From Euryarchaeota archaeon UBA259 (GTDB lineage: Archaea; Thermoplasmatota; Poseidoniia; Poseidoniales; Poseidoniaceae), in the NCBI GenBank assembly GCA_002506275.1, contig DAXG01000016.1, forward strand, positions 1 through 21,762: a stretch of DNA of 21,762 nt, written 5' to 3'. The notes below the pieces were generated by a model. The model was not told where the DNA came from, searched no databases, and was given only the letters and a program-made list of their open reading frames with translations. Below, piece by piece: positions 15,902 through 21,762 of this stretch. Position 1 is the first letter of the stretch; every line of letters begins with the position of its first letter. The position numbers and the translations under genes are program-made.

Positions 15902-17053
15902 ATGCAAAGCCCAGAGGAGTCAAACGAAGAGTATGCGTTCGAAGTCCAAGACATTCCCATAACAGCAACCACCGATGCAACTGAGGCAAATCTCGCATCT
16001 GTTCAGAAATTTGTAGCAGTGGGGGTGAGTATCTTGATGCTCTGTTCAATGATTTACATCGGGACTCTTCTTTTTTCCGGTGACGGCTTCGTAACCTATC
16101 GACCAGGAGATCAGGCACTTGAATCTCAAGATGTTTATTCTGACCTGATTGATTTTGACGGTATAAAATTGAACGGGAATGGAGTAACGGTTTGTATTGT
16201 TGATTCCGGGATCATGCCTGAACACCCAGACATCGATACTGCAGACATTGTCATGTGGAAGGACTTCGTTCAAGATCGAGCATCGCCCTACGATGATCAC
16301 GGGCATGGAACCAGCATGGCAGGCATATTGATTGCTGATGGATGGATGAAAGGCATCGCTCCCAAAGTTGACCTCATGGTAGCAAAAGCACTCTCAGATG
16401 ATGGCTATGGAGACGATGGGGATGTCGCAGAAGCCATTGATTGGTGCGTGACCAATGGTGCTGACATCATATCGCTCTCACTTGGCGGTGCACCGGATGT
16501 TTTGCCGTTTAACATCGGCTCAGGAAGAGGCTCCGACGAGGCAGCTGCCGATGCCATCGACCAAGGCGTGTTTGTTATAGCAGCTGCAGGAAACGATGGT
16601 GGTGACGAAGATGACGGAGATGTTTCAAGTCCGTGCAGTGAACGGCTCGTGATTTGCGTTGGTGGTGTCAAACAGAACGGTGAACATTGGAGTGGCTCTT
16701 CAACGGGCGATAACAACGGTCGTGCTTTCCCATTCATGTTACCTCGCTCCGACCCCAACCAAAAGCCTGAATTGGTCGCTCCTGCACAGAAAGTTCCGGT
16801 GATAAATTACGAAGGGTCGTGGTCATTAGTTGACGGCACAAGTGCCGCAACAGTCTACGTCACAGGTGCGATAGCCTTGTTGCTACAAGACAATCCGAGT
16901 CTTGGAGATTCGAGTTCATCAACCAATTCTGAACAAGTCAAGGAGTGGATTCAACAATCTGTTCAACCTGAGGAAGGTCAAAACGGCCACGATGACGATT
17001 ATGGCTATGGTTTGTTAAAAATCCAAGCGCTCCTCGACCAAGCCAATGGCTGA
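15902..17053 (+). CDS. Membrane-anchored subtilisin-family (S8) protease
   Basis: Serine endopeptidase of 383 aa. An acidic N-terminal tail (1-34) is followed by one transmembrane helix (about 37-59) that acts as an uncleaved anchor. The basic residue before it puts the tail inside and the catalytic domain outside. The triad is intact: Asp101 (CIVDSGIMPEHPD), His135 (HGHGTSMAG) and Ser314 (DGTSAATVYVTG), with oxyanion Asn231 (AAAGNDGG). Only about 40 residues lie between the helix and the first catalytic motif, too few for an I9 propeptide. An Asp/Gly-rich loop (233-240) may bind calcium. The start ATG 15902 lies 9 bp after the desulfurase stop, with GAGGTGA as ribosome-binding site, so it is the third gene of the operon. 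Its partner may be an extracellular domain of its own operon products; this is inference. Confidence 0.92.
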   Translation: MQSPEESNEEYAFEVQDIPITATTDATEANLASVQKFVAVGVSILMLCSMIYIGTLLFSGDGFVTYRPGDQALESQDVYSDLIDFDGIKLNGNGVTVCIVDSGIMPEHPDIDTADIVMWKDFVQDRASPYDDHGHGTSMAGILIADGWMKGIAPKVDLMVAKALSDDGYGDDGDVAEAIDWCVTNGADIISLSLGGAPDVLPFNIGSGRGSDEAAADAIDQGVFVIAAAGNDGGDEDDGDVSSPCSERLVICVGGVKQNGEHWSGSSTGDNNGRAFPFMLPRSDPNQKPELVAPAQKVPVINYEGSWSLVDGTSAATVYVTGAIALLLQDNPSLGDSSSSTNSEQVKEWIQQSVQPEEGQNGHDDDYGYGLLKIQALLDQANG

Positions 17054-17055
17054 TA

Positions 17056-17799
17056 TCACTTTTTGGTCACGGCAACAAGCGTTCCACCGAACAGTGGCAT
17101 GAAGGCGATATGATGTGTTTCATTTGTCGTCTGGATAAATTCCATCCACTGATTGAACCCTTCGACCAGTTTCATACCTTCGACATCCGATTCCTCGACG
17201 TTTCCGAGCGGCATGTCCGGTTCAACGGTGAACAGCACACCACCTGGTGAAAGGAACGACAGCATCGACTCAACATTTCGGGCCCTGTTTTCAGAGGTAC
17301 CATCAACGATAATTGCATCGTGGTGCTTCTCGAGAGGAGGTGAACCAATTTCTACTCCAGTCGAAGATGCAGCATACCAAGCGTTCGATTCGCCTGCCAG
17401 GACATCCAAGTTGCCGACCACAATTTTAGTGTACGCCTCAGCGTCATGGCGTAGCATCAAACGTCGCAGAATGACTGCAAACTTAGCACCGTCCTCAACC
17501 AGTTGATACCGTTCTGGTGGCTTTCCATCGAGTGCGAACAGATCGTAAATCCACGCACTTCGGTGCCCAATTCCAGCCCCAACTTCAAGAATAGATTTTG
17601 GTTGCAGTCTGCCTAATGCATCACGAAGTCTTCGAAGAATTGAGATGGACCATGTGTTCAATCCCATGTGTTTCAATTGGATACCAATGTTCGTGGCAAT
17701 CTCTGGTTCATCACGTGGACGTGCAGGATCAGGAGAGAGTAAATGGGCCAGGACACCGTCTTTACCAATGTCATTCTGGACTGCTTCATCGCCGGCCAT
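17056..17799 (-). CDS. Class I SAM-dependent methyltransferase (O-methyltransferase-like)
   Basis: Predicted S-adenosylmethionine-dependent methyltransferase of 247 aa. Motif I is ILEVGAGIGH (residues 70-79), with an acidic residue at the end of strand 2 (LVEDG, Glu102). DAIIVDG (161-167) resembles the metal/substrate Asp motif of COMT-type O-methyltransferases, and LSPGGVLFTVE (183-193) is the following strand. The substrate is not evident. ATG 17799 is preceded by GGAAGGAT. The gene converges on the S8 gene with a 2 bp gap and diverges from the zinc-protein gene. A protein or tRNA methyltransferase cannot be excluded. Confidence 0.83.
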   Translation of the reverse strand: MAGDEAVQNDIGKDGVLAHLLSPDPARPRDEPEIATNIGIQLKHMGLNTWSISILRRLRDALGRLQPKSILEVGAGIGHRSAWIYDLFALDGKPPERYQLVEDGAKFAVILRRLMLRHDAEAYTKIVVGNLDVLAGESNAWYAASSTGVEIGSPPLEKHHDAIIVDGTSENRARNVESMLSFLSPGGVLFTVEPDMPLGNVEESDVEGMKLVEGFNQWMEFIQTTNETHHIAFMPLFGGTLVAVTKK

Positions 17800-17887
17800 G
17801 CTGTATCCTTCCGGCTAAACTCCTTCAAGACTTGGTTTCGTAACAGCCGATGACTTCAAGCATGAGAGGTATGGCGCATAGACAGGG
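17800..17887. promoter_or_regulatory. Divergent promoter region, methyltransferase / zinc protein
   Basis: An 88 bp gap separates the two start codons. A ribosome-binding site (GGAAGGAT, minus strand) precedes the methyltransferase. AGAGGTATGG lies 19-10 bases before the zinc-protein ATG. No clear TATA element was found for either. Confidence 0.3.
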
Positions 17888-18697
17888 ATGTCCATGGACG
17901 AGCGAGCGGAAGAAGACGGTTACATCGAGGATGATGAAGCTGAACTCCTCGAAGAAGACGAAGTACTTCTTGAAAATGCAGTTCATTGCCCTGCATGTAA
18001 CGACATGACTGGTCACCTCATTCTCAACGAAAAACCCAAGGGCAATGGTGCGGATTATTTGCTTCAATGTGAAGACTGTAACAAAGTTCACACCGTTCAC
18101 ATTCGTCCTCCACCGGTGGTCAAGATTCCTTTCGTCCTCACCGAAGGCCCATCTTCGATGACCAGAGTGATTGAAATTGACGCTGATGAAGTTTTGGAAC
18201 TCGAAGATGTTTTCAAAGAAGAAGAGAAATTATGGTCGATTAATCAGATTGAACGTAAAGATGGACGACTTCTCAAGTATTGTGTAGCAAGTGAAATCGC
18301 TCGGGCATCAGCATTGCGTTGCGACATGGTTCGAGTCAAACTTACCATGACACGAGGAGAAGATTCAACTGCAGATGTCTTGATTGTTCCCGCTGAGACC
18401 ACCTATACTGCGGGCTTTCTCATCGATTTGGACGACCAGACTTGGCGCATTCGAGCAATCCATACGGGCAGGGGCCGTACACTCCGGGGCACGGTTGAAG
18501 CCCCGGACATCAAGAGAATGTACTTGCACGAGCCTCCAAATCCAGAATATTTTGCACCTCGAACACCTCGGGAACGTCGCCAAGCATGGAAGGAAGGAAA
18601 ACTGGGATTCAATCCAAACCCTATTCTGCCTAAGGAAATTGTCAAAAAAGGCGTAACTCCGAGCAACAAAAGAAAGAAGAAAAGGCCTCGAAACTGA
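17888..18697 (+). CDS. Archaeal zinc-finger protein, COG1326/HVO_0476-like
   Basis: A conserved archaeal protein of unknown function, 269 aa. It begins with a very acidic tail (residues 3-29). A zinc knuckle pair, Cys34/37 (CPAC) and Cys61/64 (CEDC), forms one ribbon. A middle domain of mixed strands includes a VIEIDADEVL segment and ends near 210. The final 50 residues are strongly basic (RTPRERRQAWKEGK, then KRKKKRPRN), which suggests nucleic-acid or ribosome binding. The family assignment rests on the layout of ribbon plus beta domain and is my recollection of COG1326. The start is ATG 17888; ATG 17894 is a close alternative. It converges with proline dehydrogenase with zero gap. Confidence 0.68.
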   Translation: MSMDERAEEDGYIEDDEAELLEEDEVLLENAVHCPACNDMTGHLILNEKPKGNGADYLLQCEDCNKVHTVHIRPPPVVKIPFVLTEGPSSMTRVIEIDADEVLELEDVFKEEEKLWSINQIERKDGRLLKYCVASEIARASALRCDMVRVKLTMTRGEDSTADVLIVPAETTYTAGFLIDLDDQTWRIRAIHTGRGRTLRGTVEAPDIKRMYLHEPPNPEYFAPRTPRERRQAWKEGKLGFNPNPILPKEIVKKGVTPSNKRKKKRPRN

Positions 18698-19675
18698 TCA
18701 AGGCCGATTTGTCCATGGCATGAGGAAAGCCTTTGCCACTTGTGTTCCTATCGTCGGATTCTCCTGTAAACGACGGATACTGTATTCGTACCACTTTTCT
18801 CCATAAGGGATGTAGACTCGAGTACGGTGACCTGCTTTGGCGAGTTTCCTGCGCAATGGACCACGAACCCCGAGAAGCATTTGGAATTCATAGCCTGGGC
18901 CTTTCGCGTCTCGTTGGGGACCAGCATTGCTCCTCGGGTCAGGGATATTCGGGCCCATGCCGTATGCTTCGAGAGCTGATTTTGCATACTCAATAACCGG
19001 TACATCGTGGCTGGCGATTGAACAGTACGAGCCGGCTGCGAGCATACGGTCAACACAGGCATTCGTTGCGTCAACAATGTCTTGGTAAGCGGTATAAGCA
19101 ATGTCTTCAGGCTCAAGGTAGATGCCTTTACAAATTCGATAGTCTGCATAAGGTCCAAGTTCAGTTTCCAGTTCGTTGATGTCGTCAAGAGTTCTGAAAA
19201 GTCGACCTTGAAGCACTGTTCCAACATTGGTAAGGCCCCGCTTGTGCAAATCGATGACGACCTGTATCGTGGAGGTTGTCACCCGGTGGTCTTCCATGTC
19301 CAGTCGAACAAAGAGGTTGTGAGAATGGGCAGTGCGAACGAGTTTTTCGATGTTCTCCATGCCCTTCTTTTCATCGATGAGAAGTCCGAATGCCGTCGGT
19401 TTGATGGAGAGGTTCGAATCGAGATTGTGCTCAGAAATGGCTTCAATGACCTTCAAGTATTCATCGAGGAAAAATTGGGCTTCTTCCATCGAAGAGATTT
19501 CTTCACCGAGGACATCAACAGTGAAGCATGCCTCCTCTTTTGAAAGCCGTTTCATGATTCCAACTGCATCCTCTAAGCGTGGCCCTGCAACATACCGGCG
19601 AGAAACCCAGCCGACAAACCATCGCGGCATACGGATGGTCATGGCCACGATTGATTTGGAAACCCATCCGACCAT
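18698..19675 (-). CDS. putA: Proline dehydrogenase (monofunctional)
   Basis: FAD enzyme that oxidises proline to pyrroline-5-carboxylate, the first step of proline use as carbon and nitrogen source. At 325 aa it matches single-domain ProDH, with no fused P5C dehydrogenase. Barrel motifs in order: SIKPTAFG (Lys92), VRLDMED (123-129), LQGRLFRT (155-162), YRICKGIY (179-186), ASHD (221-224), YEFQMLLGVR (262-271) and the substrate-binding YEYSIRRLQENP with Arg301-Arg302. The hydrophobic Trp- and Arg-containing N-terminus may associate with the membrane. The start is ATG 19675. The D-aminoacyl-tRNA deacylase gene lies 61 bp upstream on the same strand. No P5C dehydrogenase gene is present in the window. 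The symbol follows the domain name; this is not the bifunctional PutA. Confidence 0.9.
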   Translation of the reverse strand: MVGWVSKSIVAMTIRMPRWFVGWVSRRYVAGPRLEDAVGIMKRLSKEEACFTVDVLGEEISSMEEAQFFLDEYLKVIEAISEHNLDSNLSIKPTAFGLLIDEKKGMENIEKLVRTAHSHNLFVRLDMEDHRVTTSTIQVVIDLHKRGLTNVGTVLQGRLFRTLDDINELETELGPYADYRICKGIYLEPEDIAYTAYQDIVDATNACVDRMLAAGSYCSIASHDVPVIEYAKSALEAYGMGPNIPDPRSNAGPQRDAKGPGYEFQMLLGVRGPLRRKLAKAGHRTRVYIPYGEKWYEYSIRRLQENPTIGTQVAKAFLMPWTNRP

Positions 19676-19736
19676 GCACTCACCTTATTGTGCGTCAGTG
19701 AAGGAGACTCTTGAGGCTTACCTTTTGCAGTGCTGG

Positions 19737-20744
19737 TTATTGAGTTTCAAGGAGTGCCCGAATATTCTTTGAGGTCAAGAGAGGGGACTGAAGCGTTTCC
19801 AGGTGGTCTCGAATCGCTTGCCTCTGCCAACCCTTGAACGCCTTTTTGTCCATGGAAAATATGATTTTCCCGTTTGGATACGCCATTTGAGTCGAACGGA
19901 ATGCTGCGTCTAACGATTGCTTCCAGTTTCCACCCGGTAATTCTCCTTCCTCAGTTGGTGGTGTGAACGGTAAAGCGTAGGTGGCCAACATGTGGCCCAA
20001 GAACACACCATCGAGTTGTGCGAGTAAGTTTGCACGAGGTGCATAATGGCCACCACCAAGGGTAATCAAGACCAAGTCGCCTTTGTTTGCCTCAGCATCC
20101 CAATGTCCGAATCCATCGCTTCCATCTAATCCCAATCCGCGATGAATAATTCCAGCAAGGCATTCAGCAGCTGGTACATGTCCCCATGTTGCGTCGGTAG
20201 AACCGACTTCGATGAACAAGGAGGGGACTTCCAACCAAGGCCCATGGTGTGTCACTTCCAATGAAGTGTCAAATTCGAGGCCAAAATCGGTTGTTGATGC
20301 GACATGAAGGAGTTCTTTCCACCATGATGCCAAACGTGGCGATGGAGGCGGAGCATCTCCTGCTTTCCCGCCGTAAGGTGGCTCTTCATCCGTATCGAGT
20401 TGCATGACTCCAATCGGGTGTAGAGTGAGTGATGGACGGCCACTTGCAGCAGAATGCCTTGAAGGAAAAATCACTTCAGACGGCGATTCGCCAGTCGCTT
20501 CAAACCATCGTCGAGCAAGGAAATCTTCACGTAAAATGCTGCCAGGTAGAATCCATATTCGACAGTGAAGGCGGCTAAACGCAGCAGAACCTTCAACATC
20601 TGGTAGAGAAATCCATTCTGCGAGTCTCATCAAAGCATCGGCTTGATTCGTCGATGCGATGTCCGTCTCACTTACCGCAATTAAGACAACATTACTATCG
20701 CCCATGCAGTATCGATACATCTTCAGCATTTCAATACCGCTCAT
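19737..20744 (-). CDS. dtdA: D-aminoacyl-tRNA deacylase, DTD2/GEK1 type
   Basis: Removes D-amino acids wrongly attached to tRNA; the GEK1-type enzyme is shared by archaea and plants. Family signatures are intact: SRHSAASGRPSLTLHPIG (residues 95-112), EVTHHGP (163-169), PSLFIEVGST (174-183) and GGGHYAPR (230-237). ATG 20744 gives 335 aa. The domain's first strand (VVLIAVSETDIAS) starts only at residue 19, so ATG 20705 (MGDSNVV, 322 aa) is an equally good start. The latter would widen the gap to the divergent gene from 36 to 75 bp. It lies upstream of proline dehydrogenase on the same strand. Together with AlaRS, ValRS and RtcB it adds to the translation-fidelity theme of the window. Confidence 0.9.
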   Translation of the reverse strand: MSGIEMLKMYRYCMGDSNVVLIAVSETDIASTNQADALMRLAEWISLPDVEGSAAFSRLHCRIWILPGSILREDFLARRWFEATGESPSEVIFPSRHSAASGRPSLTLHPIGVMQLDTDEEPPYGGKAGDAPPPSPRLASWWKELLHVASTTDFGLEFDTSLEVTHHGPWLEVPSLFIEVGSTDATWGHVPAAECLAGIIHRGLGLDGSDGFGHWDAEANKGDLVLITLGGGHYAPRANLLAQLDGVFLGHMLATYALPFTPPTEEGELPGGNWKQSLDAAFRSTQMAYPNGKIIFSMDKKAFKGWQRQAIRDHLETLQSPLLTSKNIRALLETQ

Positions 20745-20780
20745 ACGAGTATTGACAAGGTGTCACGAAGACGAGGCATC
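20745..20780. promoter_or_regulatory. Short divergent gap, dtdA / unknown gene
   Basis: Only 36 bp separate the two ATGs if both upstream starts are used. That leaves little room for two promoters, so dtdA may start at 20705 instead. CAATACTCG on the minus strand (about 20746-20754) is a weak A/T-rich candidate only if dtdA starts at 20705. Confidence 0.25.
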
Positions 20781-21707
20781 ATGTCCGGTGCTACGGTGCA
20801 GCCACTGCCGTTTCATCCAAGCCAAATACTTCGGTGGCATGATGGGTATGTTGCCATTGGTGTCGACGGCGAGTTCCTCTTGTTGGACCATGAACTCAAT
20901 CAAAAAGGCGAACCAAAAAAGCCATTTCCGAGTTCAGTCAAAAAGGCAGTCGTGGTGCAAAACCGATTGATTGCTACCTGGATTGAACATGAACTCATGG
21001 TCGCACGAATTGCTGGTTTCGAACTGGGGACAGATTTCGTGAACGGACCTGAAAGAGGCGATTTACGTACTCGAACGACGATTGCCGCAGCACTCCATCC
21101 TGCGGGAGCCGTATGGTCGCATGTCCTTGATGCTGAACCACTCGCACTGGGCTCAAATGATTCTCAATTCGCCTTCATGCTTTGGAGAAAAGGACTCTAT
21201 GCTATGGGTATGGATGCTGGTGAGCATTGGAGATCAGCGGAGCCAAAATGGAAAGAACTTGAGAAGTTACCGCATGCAGAGGTCACAACTGAAATTACAT
21301 TTGAAAGAAATTCAATCAAAGTTTGGTCGAGAGGTTCGGGCGTCAAAACCTATGACGCAGACAGTGGCAAACAAACCGATTCCATGACCGTTCAATACGA
21401 TGGAATACTTCATTCAGTTTTTTCAGAACACGGTGAGTGTTTACTTTGCTACGATGGGGGTGATGTTGTCTGGTTTTCAGAGGGTGAAATTAAGAAAATC
21501 GAACACTTGAACGGTGCAGTTCAACACGCAAAGTGGAATGAAAAGCTACAATGTTGGCACATCGCCGGATGGAGAGAAGAATGCGTACTTTCTCTGGATT
21601 CAACCAAACGTGCACAACTTGAGGAAATCCCCGTACAGATTATCGAATGTATGGACTTTTTTTACCTTGTTTTGAACAATGGACACTTTAAGCGCTCTTC
21701 GCTGTAA
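20781..21707 (+). CDS. Unknown protein, possible beta-propeller-like repeats
   Basis: I do not recognise the family; 308 aa from ATG 20781. No signal peptide or transmembrane helix is seen, so it is probably cytoplasmic. The sequence is rich in short strand-turn-strand units ending in Trp or aromatic residues (ILRWHDGYVAIG, KVWSRGSGVKTY, VVWFSEGEIKKI, CWHIAGWREECVLSL). This suggests WD-like blades, but no regular WD40 or kelch motif repeats. A GTG at 20760 is in frame and would add 7 residues (MSRRRGI); the ATG is preferred. The gene is divergent from the deacylase gene. A convergent neighbour may begin beyond 21707: a minus-strand frame ending at 21724 is open to the window edge but is too short to call. 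Confidence 0.68.
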   Translation: MSGATVQPLPFHPSQILRWHDGYVAIGVDGEFLLLDHELNQKGEPKKPFPSSVKKAVVVQNRLIATWIEHELMVARIAGFELGTDFVNGPERGDLRTRTTIAAALHPAGAVWSHVLDAEPLALGSNDSQFAFMLWRKGLYAMGMDAGEHWRSAEPKWKELEKLPHAEVTTEITFERNSIKVWSRGSGVKTYDADSGKQTDSMTVQYDGILHSVFSEHGECLLCYDGGDVVWFSEGEIKKIEHLNGAVQHAKWNEKLQCWHIAGWREECVLSLDSTKRAQLEEIPVQIIECMDFFYLVLNNGHFKRSSL

Positions 21708-21762
21708 TCGGCACCCACTCGAATCACGACCATGGCGTTGCAGTAACTGTAGAACAACATGA

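Noticed and set aside
21708..21762. Possible minus-strand gene at the right edge
   Set aside because: A minus frame ending at 21724 is open to the edge, but about 13 codons without a motif cannot be called. Another frame (FYSYCNAMVVIRVGADY) would overlap the preceding gene by about 45 bases.

Overview
The window looks like chromosomal DNA of a planktonic euryarchaeon, most likely of the Marine Group II / Poseidoniales type; this placement is an inference. The archaeal signs are an archaeal-type alanyl-tRNA synthetase, RtcB, a DTD2/GEK1-type D-aminoacyl-tRNA deacylase, a COG1326-like zinc protein, a Dpo4-like Y-family polymerase, and TATA-box-like promoters ahead of tRNA and protein genes. Large secreted S8 proteases, moderate GC content and very tight packing fit a marine protein-degrading heterotroph. 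I see no phage, insertion sequence, CRISPR array or rRNA.

Layout: (1) 2-3054 holds the 3' end of a valyl-tRNA synthetase gene, converging on a Y-family DNA polymerase gene that lies downstream of a short-form D-3-phosphoglycerate dehydrogenase gene. (2) 3144-6827 holds a polytopic membrane protein, converging on a large secreted, C-terminally anchored subtilisin-family protease. (3) 6863-8382 holds a metallo-beta-lactamase-fold protein of the persulfide-dioxygenase type, encoded just upstream of the protease on the same strand, and a divergent Nudix hydrolase. (4) 8383-12825 holds alanyl-tRNA synthetase and the divergent RNA ligase RtcB. (5) 12826-13426 holds a small coiled-coil protein and two tRNA genes, Thr(GGT) and Ser(GGA), whose 3' ends face each other. 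(6) 13458-17053 is a tight three-gene operon: a six-helix membrane protein with two zinc ribbons, a SufS-like cysteine desulfurase and a membrane-anchored subtilase. (7) 17056-21707 holds a class I methyltransferase, a COG1326-like zinc protein, proline dehydrogenase, D-aminoacyl-tRNA deacylase and an unrecognised protein.

Several genes serve translation and its quality control: ValRS, AlaRS with its editing domain, DTD2, RtcB and two tRNAs. Others fit growth on protein: two extracellular S8 proteases, proline dehydrogenase, and two enzymes of cysteine or persulfide sulfur, each linked to one of the proteases.

The clearest unexplained item is the operon of region 6, a combination I cannot assign to a known pathway. 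The clearest structural pattern is that convergent genes end stop codon against stop codon. Four of the six convergent junctions have exactly zero spacer, so the two stops form a TRATYA hexamer.
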